Positions 44,266 through 53,795 of a stretch of 64,000 bases of DNA are shown here, piece by piece (positions within the stretch are counted from its first letter, which is position 1; every line of letters starts with the position of its first letter). The notes under the pieces are model-generated. The model ran no database searches. It saw only the letters and a list, made by a program, of their open reading frames with translations, and was not told the DNA's origin. The stretch spans positions 152,777 to 216,776 of the forward strand of contig CAKSIH010000001.1 in assembly GCA_934462705.1 (NCBI GenBank), read 5' to 3'. A program made the position numbers and the translations under genes. The DNA is from an uncultured Eubacteriales bacterium. Lineage in GTDB: Bacteria > Bacillota > Clostridia > Oscillospirales > Acutalibacteraceae.

Positions 44266-45234
44266 ATGAATGAAAAGTATACTTATGCCGTGGCAAGGGT
44301 AAAGATGCGCGAAACTTTGCTTCTTAACGATCAAGATTTAAATGACTTGATTTTATGCAAAAGGTATGATAGCTGCTTGGATCTCTTGGCTGACAAGGGG
44401 TGGTCTATAAATGAAAAGACAAATGATTATCAGAAAATTTTATCTAGTCAAATTGATGAGATGTGGGAGTTTATAAATGAACTTGTAAAGGACAAAAATG
44501 ACTTTAACGTGCTTTTATATCCTATAGATTTTAACAATTTGAAAGCGGCAATTAAACTTTTTATAACAGATTCTGAAGACAAAGGAGTTTTTTCTAAGGG
44601 TGGAACAATTGAAAGAGAATTAATATGGAATGCTGTAAAGGAAAAAGATTTTAGCGTTTTACCGGAAAGATTAAAAAATGTAGCCCAAAACGCCTTTGAA
44701 GTTCTTTTGCATACTAAAGATCCTCAAGCTTGTGATGCAATTATAGATGCGGGGCTTCTTAGAGCAATTAGGGATGAAGGATATTTATCTAGCGCAAGAA
44801 TAATTAAAATTTATTCAGAAACTTTTGTTGCTTGTGCGGACATAAAGATTGCAATGCGGGGCTGCCTCATGGGTAAAAAACAAGAATTTTTTCGTACGGC
44901 TTTAGTAGAGTGTAAGTCCTTAGACATATCACGGCTTGCATTGGCTGCTTCAAAAGGAATAAATGAAATTTGTGCTTATCTTTCGAGCACTATTTACGAG
45001 GATGCAATTGAAAGCATTAAAGGCTCTGTTTCAGAATTTGAAAAATGGCATAATAACAAGGCACTTGAATTGATATCAAGTGAAAAAAATGACTATTTTA
45101 CAATAGCATCAATTGTTGCGTACATTTTAAAAAGACAGAATGAAATTCGGATGGTTAGGATTATATTAGCATCGAAACTAGCAGAGATTGATGAACAACA
45201 TATAAGGAAAAGACTGGGGCGTTTATATGCATAG
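44266..45234 (+). CDS. ntpC: V-type ATPase subunit C (central-stalk d-like)
   Basis: A 322-aa helical protein that connects the rotor ring to the central stalk. YTYAVARVKMRETLLL at the start, DFNNLKAAIKLFI in the middle and KRQNEIRMVRIILASKL near the end are typical. The stop overlaps subunit F by eight bases. Confidence 0.93.
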   Translation: MNEKYTYAVARVKMRETLLLNDQDLNDLILCKRYDSCLDLLADKGWSINEKTNDYQKILSSQIDEMWEFINELVKDKNDFNVLLYPIDFNNLKAAIKLFITDSEDKGVFSKGGTIERELIWNAVKEKDFSVLPERLKNVAQNAFEVLLHTKDPQACDAIIDAGLLRAIRDEGYLSSARIIKIYSETFVACADIKIAMRGCLMGKKQEFFRTALVECKSLDISRLALAASKGINEICAYLSSTIYEDAIESIKGSVSEFEKWHNNKALELISSEKNDYFTIASIVAYILKRQNEIRMVRIILASKLAEIDEQHIRKRLGRLYA

Positions 45235-45550
45235 AATAGCAGTTATTGGTGACCGTGAAAGCATTTATGGCTTTTCAGCACTTGGTCTAGAAACCTTTTT
45301 TGTCGAGGAAAAGGATGAGGCAAGAAAGATGATAGATCATTTGGTTTTAGATAATTGTGTGGTAATATACATAACGGAAGCTATTTATAAGGAACTTGAA
45401 GATGAAATTGAAAAGATAAATAGAGGAGCAACAGCCGTGTCCATTGTACCGATTCCGGGAATTGCCAACAATAACGGAGCAGGATTGAACAGTTTAAGAA
45501 AAGCTGTAATACAAGCGGTTGGATCTGATATATTGTTTTCACAAAATTAA
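45227..45550 (+). CDS. ntpG: V-type ATPase subunit F
   Basis: A 107-aa Rossmann-like central-stalk subunit. It begins RIAVIGDRESIYGFSALG and contains VSIVPIPGI near the end, both typical. It starts inside subunit C and precedes subunit A by 18 bases. Confidence 0.94.
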   Translation: MHRIAVIGDRESIYGFSALGLETFFVEEKDEARKMIDHLVLDNCVVIYITEAIYKELEDEIEKINRGATAVSIVPIPGIANNNGAGLNSLRKAVIQAVGSDILFSQN

Positions 45551-45568
45551 AATTGGGTAGGTGAAGAA

Positions 45569-47335
45569 ATGAGTGAGGGTATAGTAAAAAAAGTAGCTGG
45601 ACCTCTTGTTATAGCAAGCGGAATGCAAGATGCAAACATGTTTGATGTTGTTAAAGTTGGCAAACAGGGGTTAATTGGTGAAATTATTGAAATGCATGAA
45701 GACAGAGCATCAATACAGGTTTATGAAGAAACTTCCGGACTGGGACCGGGAGTAAAAGTGAAATCTACAGGTATGCCGCTAAGTGTAGAGTTAGGACCGG
45801 GTCTCATAGGTAGTATTTTTGACGGAATACAAAGGCCGCTTGACGATATAATGAAGGTAAGTGGCAATAATATTAAAAGAGGTGTAGAGGTACCATCTTT
45901 AAAGAGAGTTAAAAAGTGGAGGTTTACTCCGTGTGTTTCTATAGGAGATAAGGTAGAAAATGGAGATATTATAGGGACAGTTAAAGAAACTGATGCAGTG
46001 GCGCACAAGATTATGATTCCATATGGAATAAGCGGTGTTGTTTCAAAAATAAGTGCAGGAGATTATAAGGTTGATGATGTCGTTGCAGTGGTGAATACAG
46101 ATTATGGAGAAAAACAGATAACTTTGATGCAAAAGTGGCCTGTAAGAAAGGGAAGACCATATAAAAGAAAATTACAGCCTGATATGCCACTTATAACAGG
46201 CCAAAGAGTAATAGATACATTTTTCCCAATAGCAAAGGGCGGCGTTGCAGCTGTTCCGGGGCCATTTGGAAGCGGAAAAACAGTAGTTCAACACCAACTG
46301 GCAAAGTGGGCAGATGCAGATATTGTGGTGTATATAGGTTGTGGAGAACGGGGCAATGAAATGACTGATGTTTTGAATGAATTTCCTGAACTTATAGATC
46401 CTAAAACAGGAAAGTCTTTGATGGAGCGTACAGTTTTAATTGCAAATACATCAGATATGCCGGTTGCTGCGAGGGAAGCCTCTATTTATACTGGAATTAC
46501 GATTGCGGAATACTTTAGAGATATGGGATATTCTGTAGCGCTTATGGCGGATTCAACATCAAGATGGGCAGAGGCTTTAAGAGAGATGTCTGGAAGGCTT
46601 CAAGAGATGCCTGGTGAAGAAGGATATCCTGCTTATCTCGGAAGTAGGCTTGCGCAGTTTTATGAAAGAGCTGGCAGAACTATATCTTTAGGAAAGGAAG
46701 ACAGGGAAGGTTTTTTGTCTGTTATAGGTGCAGTTTCACCGCCTGGTGGAGATATTTCAGAACCAGTTAGTCAGGCTACACTTAGAATTGTAAAGGTTTT
46801 TTGGGGTCTTGATTCTGCACTTGCATATAAAAGGCATTTTCCGGCTATAAATTGGTTGAGCAGCTACTCTCTTTATGTAGATTCCATATCAAACTGGTAT
46901 GATGAAAATGTGGATGAAAATTTTAAAACATTAAGAGTAACAGCAATGAGAATACTTCAGGAAGAGGCCGAGCTTGAAGAGATTGTAAAGTTGGTAGGAA
47001 TGGATTCGTTATCGTCTCAAGATAGGTTAAAATTAGAGGTAGCAAGGTCGATAAGAGAGGACTTTTTACATCAAAATGCATTCCATGATGTAGATACTTA
47101 TACGCCAATAAAAAAACAGTTATTAATGCTGTCCTTGATACTTAAGTACTACGATTTAACAGTAAAAGCTCTGAATGACGGGGCGGACATAGAACTTATT
47201 TTAAGTATGCCTGTAAGGGAAAGAATAGGTAGATTTAAGTATATTGAAAACAAGAAGGTTGAAGATGAACATAAACTTATATCGGATAAACTTTTAGAAG
47301 AATTTGAAAATACATTTAGAAGGGAGGAGGAATAA
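45569..47335 (+). CDS. ntpA: V-type ATPase subunit A (catalytic)
   Basis: A 588-aa ATP-hydrolysing subunit. The P-loop is GPFGSGKTV at about residue 231, with CGERGNEMTDVL, MADSTSRWAEALREMSGRL and the bulge-domain insertion that separates V-type A from F-type beta. Length is normal. AGGTG precedes the ATG, and the stop shares one base with the start of subunit B. Confidence 0.97.
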   Translation: MSEGIVKKVAGPLVIASGMQDANMFDVVKVGKQGLIGEIIEMHEDRASIQVYEETSGLGPGVKVKSTGMPLSVELGPGLIGSIFDGIQRPLDDIMKVSGNNIKRGVEVPSLKRVKKWRFTPCVSIGDKVENGDIIGTVKETDAVAHKIMIPYGISGVVSKISAGDYKVDDVVAVVNTDYGEKQITLMQKWPVRKGRPYKRKLQPDMPLITGQRVIDTFFPIAKGGVAAVPGPFGSGKTVVQHQLAKWADADIVVYIGCGERGNEMTDVLNEFPELIDPKTGKSLMERTVLIANTSDMPVAAREASIYTGITIAEYFRDMGYSVALMADSTSRWAEALREMSGRLQEMPGEEGYPAYLGSRLAQFYERAGRTISLGKEDREGFLSVIGAVSPPGGDISEPVSQATLRIVKVFWGLDSALAYKRHFPAINWLSSYSLYVDSISNWYDENVDENFKTLRVTAMRILQEEAELEEIVKLVGMDSLSSQDRLKLEVARSIREDFLHQNAFHDVDTYTPIKKQLLMLSLILKYYDLTVKALNDGADIELILSMPVRERIGRFKYIENKKVEDEHKLISDKLLEEFENTFRREEE

Positions 47336-48711
47336 TGCCAAAAGAGTATAGAACGATTCGGGAAGTAGCAGGACCGCTTATGATGGTAAGCGGTGTGGAA
47401 AATGTGGCCTACGATGAGCTTGGCGAAATAGAACTTGAAAATGGAGAAAAGCGACGCTGCAGGGTTTTAGAAATAGATGGAGAAAATGCTGTGGTACAAC
47501 TTTTTGAAAGTTCAACTGGTCTTAATTTATCTAATAGTAAGGTTAGATTTTTAGGCAAGAGTATGCAGCTTGCAGTTTCTAGTGATATGCTAGGCCGCGT
47601 TTTTGATGGACTTGGAAGGCCAATTGACAATGCTCCTGAAATATTGCCGGAAAAGCGTATTGATATAAATGGACTTCCTATGAATCCAGTGGCTAGAAAT
47701 TACCCACAAGAATTTATACAGACAGGTGTTTCTGCAATAGATGGTCTTAACACGCTTGTAAGAGGGCAAAAATTACCGATATTTTCCGCAAGTGGTTTGC
47801 CGCATGCTAACCTAGCAGCGCAGATTGCAAGACAGGCAAAAGTTAGGGGCACTGACGAGCCTTTTGCAGTTGTATTTGCAGCAATCGGAATTACTTTTGA
47901 GGAATCCAATTTCTTTGTTGAAAGTTTTAAAAAGACGGGTGCAATAGATAGAACAGTAATGTTTACAAACCTTGCCAATGACCCGGCAATAGAACGAATT
48001 GCAACACCAAGAATGGCGCTTACTGCTGCAGAATATTTAGCGTTTGAGAAAGATATGCATGTGCTTGTTATTTTAACAGATATAACAAATTACGCAGACG
48101 CCTTAAGAGAAGTTTCAGCAGCCAGAAAAGAGGTTCCGGGAAGAAGGGGATATCCGGGGTATATGTATACAGATCTTGCTTCTTTATATGAGCGTGCAGG
48201 ACGTCAAAAAGGAAAAAATGGCAGTATAACCCTTATTCCTATTTTAACTATGCCTGAGGATGATAAAACACACCCAATTCCGGATTTGACAGGGTACATA
48301 ACAGAGGGGCAAATTATATTAAGCCGTGAGCTTTATAAAAAGGGAGTATTACCCCCGATTGATGTATTGCCGTCACTTTCAAGGCTAAAAGATAAGGGAA
48401 TAGGTGAAGGAAAAACCAGAAAAGATCATGCGGATACCATGAATCAATTATTTTCAGCCTACGCCCGAGGAAAAGATGCCAAGGAACTTATGGTTATATT
48501 AGGAGAAGATGCTCTGACTGACATAGACAAATTATATGCAAGGTTTGCGGATCAGTTTGAACGTGAGTATGTTTCTCAAGGGTTTGAGAATGATAGAAGC
48601 ATAGAAGAAACTTTGAATATAGGTTGGAAGTTACTGTCGATACTTCCAAGGGGCGAACTTAAAAGGATAAAAGATGATTTTCTTGATGAATATTACAAAA
48701 AAGAGGGGTAA
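47335..48711 (+). CDS. ntpB: V-type ATPase subunit B
   Basis: A 458-aa regulatory nucleotide-binding subunit. It lacks a full P-loop (GQKLPIFSASGLPHANLA in its place), and has VILTDITNYADALREVSAARKEVPGRRGYPGYMY, the classic B signature. GGGAGGAGG precedes the ATG, which overlaps the subunit A stop by one base. Confidence 0.97.
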   Translation: MPKEYRTIREVAGPLMMVSGVENVAYDELGEIELENGEKRRCRVLEIDGENAVVQLFESSTGLNLSNSKVRFLGKSMQLAVSSDMLGRVFDGLGRPIDNAPEILPEKRIDINGLPMNPVARNYPQEFIQTGVSAIDGLNTLVRGQKLPIFSASGLPHANLAAQIARQAKVRGTDEPFAVVFAAIGITFEESNFFVESFKKTGAIDRTVMFTNLANDPAIERIATPRMALTAAEYLAFEKDMHVLVILTDITNYADALREVSAARKEVPGRRGYPGYMYTDLASLYERAGRQKGKNGSITLIPILTMPEDDKTHPIPDLTGYITEGQIILSRELYKKGVLPPIDVLPSLSRLKDKGIGEGKTRKDHADTMNQLFSAYARGKDAKELMVILGEDALTDIDKLYARFADQFEREYVSQGFENDRSIEETLNIGWKLLSILPRGELKRIKDDFLDEYYKKEG

Positions 48712-48716
48712 GGCAA

Positions 48717-49331
48717 GTGACAAACACACATGTAAACCCTACGCGCATGGAGCTTACGCGAAAAAAGAAAAAGCTTGCGGTAGCAAGGAAAGGGCATAAG
48801 CTTTTAAAGGACAAAAGAGATGAGCTTATGCGTCAGTTTATTTCAAAGGTAAATGAGAATAAAGAACTACGACTTCGAGTGGAAGAAGGAATTAAGTCGG
48901 CAAATAAATTATTTTTACTTGCACGTGCAGAAATGCAGGGAGAAGTTCTAGATACAGCACTTATTTTACCTAAACAACATGTATTTTTAGAATTTACAAT
49001 GAAAAATATTATGAGTGTATTGGTGCCAGAGTATGAATATACAACAAGAACCCCTGACCCAAATGATATTTACCCGTATGGACTTGCGTTTACATCGGGG
49101 GTACTTGATGAGGCTATTAATAAGTTACAGGCAGTTTTTAAGGACATGTTAAAGCTTGCTGAAAGTGAGAAGGCTTGCAAACTTATGGCAAGTGAAATTG
49201 AAAAGACAAGAAGGCGTGTTAATGCACTTGAGCATATAGTAATTCCGGAATCTTCAGAGGCAATTAAGTATATTACTATGAAGCTTGATGAAAATGAAAG
49301 AAGTAGTCAGGTAAGATTAATGAAGTTATAA
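48717..49331 (+). CDS. ntpD: V-type ATPase subunit D (central shaft)
   Basis: A 204-aa protein of two long helices forming the rotating shaft. PTRMELTRKKKKLAVARKGHKLLKDKRDEL at the start and RRRVNALEHIVIP near the end are diagnostic. It starts with GTG, five bases after subunit B. It ends the operon's ATPase part; the order H-I-K-E-C-F-A-B-D matches other bacterial V-ATPases. Confidence 0.96.
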   Translation: MTNTHVNPTRMELTRKKKKLAVARKGHKLLKDKRDELMRQFISKVNENKELRLRVEEGIKSANKLFLLARAEMQGEVLDTALILPKQHVFLEFTMKNIMSVLVPEYEYTTRTPDPNDIYPYGLAFTSGVLDEAINKLQAVFKDMLKLAESEKACKLMASEIEKTRRRVNALEHIVIPESSEAIKYITMKLDENERSSQVRLMKL

Positions 49332-49348
49332 TTTTAAGAGGTGATTTT

Positions 49349-50524
49349 TTGTTAAGTGACCTTATAGTGAAAAAATTTATTAAGGATAAGGAAAATATTA
49401 GTTCACCTGAAATTAGGGAAAAGTATGGAATACTAAGTGGATCTGTAGGTATATTACTTAATGTAATTATGTGTGCTTTAAAATTTATTTCTGGACTTAT
49501 GGCTTCATCAATAGCAATAATAGCAGATGCATTTAACAATCTATCGGATGCAGGTTCATCAATAGTGACTCTTGTAGGTTTTAAAATGGCAGGCAAGCCG
49601 GCAGATAAAAAACACCCATTTGGTTATGGAAGAATAGAATACATTTCTGGACTTATAGTGTCTATTGTTATAGTCTTTATGGGTATAGAACTTATTAAAT
49701 CATCTATAGATACACTTATAACCGGAGACAGTGCAAATTTTGATATTTTTTCAACAATTGTACTTTTAATATCCATGGGCGTAAAGCTGTGGATGTGTGT
49801 ATTTAATAGAAAACTCAGCAGGGATATAAATTCTGTAGCTCTTAACACAATAGCGATGGATAGCTTAAGTGATGTTTTAGCAACTTTTACAGTTTTAATA
49901 GGAATTGCAATTACCCATATTACTGGAGTTTGCGTGGATGGTTATTCTGGAATAATAGTAGCATTATTTATTATATATACAGGTATAAATACCGCTAAAG
50001 ATACTTTAAGCCCATTGTTAGGGCAAAGGCCGGATAAAAATTTAATAGATCATATAAGATGTGATGTTTTAAAAAACAAGGAAATAATGGGAGTCCATGA
50101 TGTTTTAATTCATAATTATGGTCCAACTTATAGCTTGGTTTCTCTGCATGTTGAGGTTCCATCAAGCATGTCAATATTAAATTTGCATTCTATAATTGAT
50201 AAAATAGAGCAGAGCCTTAAAGAAAAATATGGATTTAATGTGGTAATACACATGGATCCGGTAATAGTTGATGATAACCTTATTTATGACATAAGCAAAA
50301 AAATGTGGAACTTTATAAAGGAAAAAGATAATTGTATTAAGATAGAAGATTTTAGGCTTATTAAGGATGAAGGCAAGATAACCTTAATTTTTGATATTTT
50401 TGTGCCAAGTACGTGCAATTTAAATGATGATGCTCTTAAAAAGGAATTTACAGATTATATTAATGGCATAAATGAAACGTATTTAAGTATAATAAATATA
50501 AAAAGGGAAAATAAACCCACATAG
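49349..50524 (+). CDS. cation diffusion facilitator family transporter
   Basis: A 391-aa metal/proton (or metal/sodium) antiporter. Six membrane helices contain DAFNNLSDAGSS and the signature HPFGYGRIEYISGL, with a DSLSDVLAT metal-site helix and a cytosolic domain (HDVLIHNYGPTYSLVSLHVEV). Substrate could be Zn, Mn or Fe; it is not decided by sequence here. The last ~90 residues extend beyond the usual CDF end. It starts with TTG behind GAGGTG, 18 bases after subunit D, so it probably belongs to the V-ATPase transcript. Confidence 0.9.
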   Translation: MLSDLIVKKFIKDKENISSPEIREKYGILSGSVGILLNVIMCALKFISGLMASSIAIIADAFNNLSDAGSSIVTLVGFKMAGKPADKKHPFGYGRIEYISGLIVSIVIVFMGIELIKSSIDTLITGDSANFDIFSTIVLLISMGVKLWMCVFNRKLSRDINSVALNTIAMDSLSDVLATFTVLIGIAITHITGVCVDGYSGIIVALFIIYTGINTAKDTLSPLLGQRPDKNLIDHIRCDVLKNKEIMGVHDVLIHNYGPTYSLVSLHVEVPSSMSILNLHSIIDKIEQSLKEKYGFNVVIHMDPVIVDDNLIYDISKKMWNFIKEKDNCIKIEDFRLIKDEGKITLIFDIFVPSTCNLNDDALKKEFTDYINGINETYLSIINIKRENKPT

Positions 50525-50548
50525 TCGTTGACTATTGGGTTTTGTTTT
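50513..50548 (+). terminator. terminator of the MORN/V-ATPase/CDF run
   Basis: AAACCC and ATAGTC pair with GACTAT and GGGTTT around GTT, followed by TGTTTTG. The asnS -35 sequence lies inside the stem. Confidence 0.65.
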
Positions 50549-50556
50549 GCTATAAT
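50528..50556 (+). promoter_or_regulatory. sigma-A promoter of asnS
   Basis: TTGACT (50528-50533), 17-base spacer, TATAAT (50551-50556). The -35 overlaps the upstream terminator. The leader before asnS is about 95 bases. Confidence 0.75.
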
Positions 50557-50591
50557 TTAGGTAAATTTTAATAAAGAAAGGTGGGAAAGGC

Positions 50592-50627
50592 ATGGGCATT
50601 ACTTTAAAGTTGAAGTTTCATTTGTAA
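50592..50627 (+). CDS. possible 11-codon leader peptide upstream of asnS
   Basis: ATG 50592 opens an 11-codon frame (MGITLKLKFHL) behind AAAGGTGGGAAAGG, a better ribosome site than the one before asnS itself. It holds no Asn codon, so classical Asn attenuation is not supported; it might tune initiation by coupling. ATTACT inside it can pair with AGTAAT just before asnS. Confidence 0.35.
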   Translation: MGITLKLKFHL

Positions 50628-50658
50628 ATTTCATTCTAGAGTAATACATGCTAAGACT

Positions 50659-52056
50659 ATGATTAAAAGAACAGAAATAGCTAAGCTTTACAAAGAAACT
50701 TCGGAGTGTGCAGGCAATAACGTTACAATCTGCGGTTGGGTAAAGACAATAAGGGATTCCAAAACGCTTGGGTTTATGCAGCTTAATGATGGAAGCTTCT
50801 TTAGAGATGTTCAAGTGGTATTTTTGGAGGAAAAGTTAGAAAATTTTAAAGAGGTTGCCAAACTTAATGTAGGGTCGTCTGTGCGAGTTACAGGAACTGT
50901 TGTAATGACACCGGATGCCAAACAACCTTTTGAAATACAAGCAGAAAGCATAATTATAGAGGGTAAATCTACTAGTGATTACCCACTGCAAAAGAAACGT
51001 CATACCATGGAGTATTTAAGGACAATAGCACATCTAAGGCCGAGAACCAATACTTTTAGTGCAGCTTTTAGAGTAAGATCAGCAGCAGCTTTTGCTCTTC
51101 ACAAGTTTTTTAACGAAAATGGATTTATTTATGCACATACACCAATAATCACAGGGAGCGACTGTGAGGGAGCAGGGGAAATGTTTACAATAACCTCATT
51201 TGATCTTGATGATTTGGAAAAGATGGATAACGGAAAAGTTGATTACTCCAGGGACTTTTTTGAAAAGCATACATCACTTACGGTTTCGGGCCAACTTGAG
51301 GCTGAGTGTATGGCTATGGCTTTTGGTAAGGTGTATACATTTGGTCCAACATTCAGGGCGGAAAGGTCTTATACACAAAGGCACGCAGCTGAGTTTTGGA
51401 TGATTGAACCGGAAATTGCATTTGCGGATCTTGAGGAAAATATGCAAATAGCAGAAAGAATGATGAAATACGTTATAAAATATGTAATGGAAGCTTGCCC
51501 TGAAGATATGAAGTTTTTTAATGAATTTTTTGACAAAAATCTTATAGAGAGGCTTACCAATATTGTGAACTCTGATTTTGGTGTTGTAACGTATACAGAT
51601 GCAATTGAAATTTTAAAGAAGAATGATGATAATTTTGAGTATAAAGTATCGTGGGGAATAGACTTACAAACTGAGCATGAAAGATATTTAACTGAAGAAG
51701 TTTACAAAAAGCCTGTTTTTGTCATAAATTATCCAAAGGAAATAAAGTCCTTTTACATGAGAGAAAATGAGGATGGAAAAACTGTTGCAGCAATGGATTT
51801 GCTTGTTCCCGGCATAGGAGAGATAATAGGTGGTAGCCAACGTGAAGAGAGACTTGAACGTTTAGAACAAAGAATGCAAGAACTTGATCTTGATAAACAG
51901 GATTATTGGTGGTATTTAGACTTAAGACGTTATGGAACAGCAATTCACTCAGGATTTGGACTTGGATTTGAAAGGCTTATAATGTATTTAACTGGAATAC
52001 AGAATATTCGTGATGTATTGCCTTTCCCAAGAACAACAGGAACAGCAGAATTTTAA
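50659..52056 (+). CDS. asnS: asparaginyl-tRNA synthetase
   Basis: A 465-aa class IIb synthetase. The N-terminal OB fold (VTICGWVKTIRDSKTLGFMQLNDGSF) binds the anticodon. Class II motif 2 is near FGPTFRAERSYTQRHAAEFWMIEPE, and motif 3 is GFGLGFERLIMYLTGIQNIRDVLPFPRT. It charges tRNA-Asn. No T-box element is visible in the short leader. A strong hairpin follows. Confidence 0.97.
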   Translation: MIKRTEIAKLYKETSECAGNNVTICGWVKTIRDSKTLGFMQLNDGSFFRDVQVVFLEEKLENFKEVAKLNVGSSVRVTGTVVMTPDAKQPFEIQAESIIIEGKSTSDYPLQKKRHTMEYLRTIAHLRPRTNTFSAAFRVRSAAAFALHKFFNENGFIYAHTPIITGSDCEGAGEMFTITSFDLDDLEKMDNGKVDYSRDFFEKHTSLTVSGQLEAECMAMAFGKVYTFGPTFRAERSYTQRHAAEFWMIEPEIAFADLEENMQIAERMMKYVIKYVMEACPEDMKFFNEFFDKNLIERLTNIVNSDFGVVTYTDAIEILKKNDDNFEYKVSWGIDLQTEHERYLTEEVYKKPVFVINYPKEIKSFYMRENEDGKTVAAMDLLVPGIGEIIGGSQREERLERLEQRMQELDLDKQDYWWYLDLRRYGTAIHSGFGLGFERLIMYLTGIQNIRDVLPFPRTTGTAEF

Positions 52057-52060
52057 TAAG

Positions 52061-52093
52061 AAATCCCCCCGATGGCATCGGGGGGATTTTACA
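52061..52093 (+). terminator. hairpin after asnS
   Basis: AAATCCCCCCGAT (52061-52073) pairs perfectly with ATCGGGGGGATTT (52077-52089); only TTTT follows, so termination may be partial and allow readthrough into the aminotransferase gene. Confidence 0.75.
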
Positions 52094-52108
52094 AAAGGGA
52101 GGAATAAT

Positions 52109-53386
52109 ATGAATTATTTTGATATGGATAAAGAGGCTCTTATTGAACTAAGAAGTGAGCTTCAAAGAGAGTATGACTTTATAAAGAAAAAAGGAATAAG
52201 GTTAGATATGTCTAGGGGAAAGCCAAGTAGAGAACAAGTTGAAATATCGATGCCTATGTTAAATTATAACGGCGTAGATGCTTATATAACGAAAAATGGT
52301 GAAGATTGCTGCAACTATGGTTTTTTTGATGGAATAAAAGAGATGAAAGAGCTTTTTGCAAGTATTCTTGACGTTGAGGCTGAAAATATTTTTGTAGGTG
52401 GAAATTCCAGTTTAAACATGATGTTTGATACCATATCGGGTTATATGACGAATGGTGTTTGCGGGGGGCAGCCATGGGCTAAACAACAGAAGATAAAGTT
52501 TTTATGTCCATCACCGGGATATGATAGACATTTTGCGATATTAGAATATTTTAAAATAGAACCAATTGTAGTGCCAATGACAAAGGTTGGACCGGATATG
52601 AATATGGTGGAAAATTTAGTTAAAGAGGATGAAACAATAAAAGGCATTTGGTGCGTGCCTAAGTATTCTAACCCTCAAGGGATAACCTATACAAGTGATA
52701 CTGTGAAAAGATTTGCAAAACTAAAACCCAAGGCGAATGATTTTAGAATTTTTTGGGACAACGCTTATGCAGTCCACTTTTTGGGAGAAGAGGATGATTA
52801 TCTTCTAAGTTTGTATAAAGAGTGCGAAAAAAATGGTACAGAGGACTTACCAATAATGTTTACCTCAATGTCTAAAATAACTATACCGGGAGCCGGAGTA
52901 GCAGCGTTAGCAGCATCGAAGAAGAATTTAGGCGATATAAAAGCTAGATATAAAATTCAAACGATAGGGTATGATAAGGTTAATCAATTGCGACATGTAC
53001 GTTTTTTAAGAGACTATAAAGGTATAGTAGAACACATGAAAAAACATAGAGAATTTTTAAAACCTAAGTTTGATGTGGTTATTAACAGTTTACAGCATGA
53101 ATTTTACCAAAATAACGTAATTTCATTTACAAAACCAAATGGAGGATATTTTGTAAGTGTTGATGTGTTGGACAACTGTGCCGATAAGGTTATAAATTTA
53201 TGCCAAGACGCAGGTTTAGTTTTAACTCAGGCAGGTGCAACCTATCCTCACAATAAAAACGTTAGAAATAACAATATTAGATTAGCACCTACGTATCCAA
53301 CTATTGAGGATTTGACTGAAGCTATGAACCTTTTTTGTATATGTGTAAAGATTGTCACTATAGACGAGTTATTGCAAGCAGTGTGA
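52109..53386 (+). CDS. aspartate aminotransferase (PF12897-type)
   Basis: A 425-aa fold-type I PLP enzyme of the Asp_aminotransf family, distinct from classical AspC. YGFFDGIKEMKELFASIL, PSPGYDRHFAILE, FWDNAYAVHFL and TSMSKITIPGAGVAAL (with the PLP Lys in SMSK) are typical. It would interconvert aspartate and oxaloacetate, which fits its place behind asnS. The frame runs up to 52010 inside asnS, but GGGAGG before ATG 52109 decides the start. Confidence 0.9.
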   Translation: MNYFDMDKEALIELRSELQREYDFIKKKGIRLDMSRGKPSREQVEISMPMLNYNGVDAYITKNGEDCCNYGFFDGIKEMKELFASILDVEAENIFVGGNSSLNMMFDTISGYMTNGVCGGQPWAKQQKIKFLCPSPGYDRHFAILEYFKIEPIVVPMTKVGPDMNMVENLVKEDETIKGIWCVPKYSNPQGITYTSDTVKRFAKLKPKANDFRIFWDNAYAVHFLGEEDDYLLSLYKECEKNGTEDLPIMFTSMSKITIPGAGVAALAASKKNLGDIKARYKIQTIGYDKVNQLRHVRFLRDYKGIVEHMKKHREFLKPKFDVVINSLQHEFYQNNVISFTKPNGGYFVSVDVLDNCADKVINLCQDAGLVLTQAGATYPHNKNVRNNNIRLAPTYPTIEDLTEAMNLFCICVKIVTIDELLQAV

Positions 53387-53472
53387 ATGCACCTTTTGAA
53401 TGTGTGTGTATATAATATAATAAGTGAAGTTTTAAAAAAGTTTAGCCATATCTTTCATTGGCGGTGAGTAAA

Positions 53473-53616
53473 ATGAATTGCTATTATAGACAAGGAAAAT
53501 TGGCATTAATTTTTGTATTGGGCCTTACAGTTTCATATCTTTGCCCAATACAATTTATTATTAAATTACTTGTTACAATACTGATAGTTCTTGCGATATC
53601 TCTTATAAGGTGTTAA
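53473..53616 (+). CDS. 47-aa hydrophobic peptide
   Basis: A short gene with GGCGGTGAG six bases before ATG 53473. The peptide has a basic start with a Cys (MNCYYRQGK), two hydrophobic segments split by a CPIQ turn (ALIFVLGLTVSYLCPIQF and KLLVTILIVLAISL), and ends IRC. I do not recognise it. It lies 22 bases before spoVM, so a sporulation role is plausible. The 86 bases between the aminotransferase and this gene hold AT-rich promoter-like sequence without a clear consensus pair. Confidence 0.65.
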   Translation: MNCYYRQGKLALIFVLGLTVSYLCPIQFIIKLLVTILIVLAISLIRC

Positions 53617-53638
53617 CGACAAATAGGGGGTATTTATT

Positions 53639-53734
53639 GTGAAAGTAGTGGTTGTTAAAAGTCCTAAAGTTTTAGGATTTTTCTTAAGAAGAATATTTAA
53701 GATTAAAAAGGAAGACATAGATAAATCAGTTTAA
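53639..53734 (+). CDS. spoVM: stage V sporulation protein M
   Basis: A 31-aa peptide reading MKVVVVKSPKVLGFFLRRI followed by FKIKKEDIDKSV. It matches SpoVM, the amphipathic peptide that sits on the convex forespore membrane and anchors the coat ATPase SpoIVA: same start, Pro at position 9, hydrophobic helix with basic residues. B. subtilis SpoVM has 26 residues, and clostridial forms are slightly longer. It starts with GTG behind GGGGG at eight bases. A terminator follows. Confidence 0.85.
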   Translation: MKVVVVKSPKVLGFFLRRIFKIKKEDIDKSV

Positions 53735-53746
53735 ATGTAAAAAAGG

Positions 53747-53790
53747 AAAAAGGTAGATTATATTTGTTTGTAGAAATCTGCCTTTTTAAA
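53747..53790 (+). terminator. terminator of spoVM
   Basis: AAAAAGGTAGATT (53747-53759) pairs with AATCTGCCTTTTT (53775-53787) with one wobble, ending in a T-run. Confidence 0.75.
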
Positions 53791-53795
53791 ATAGG

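Noticed and set aside
50557..50658. T-box riboswitch before asnS
   Set aside because: The leader is under 100 bases and lacks the T-box sequence and a downstream terminator.
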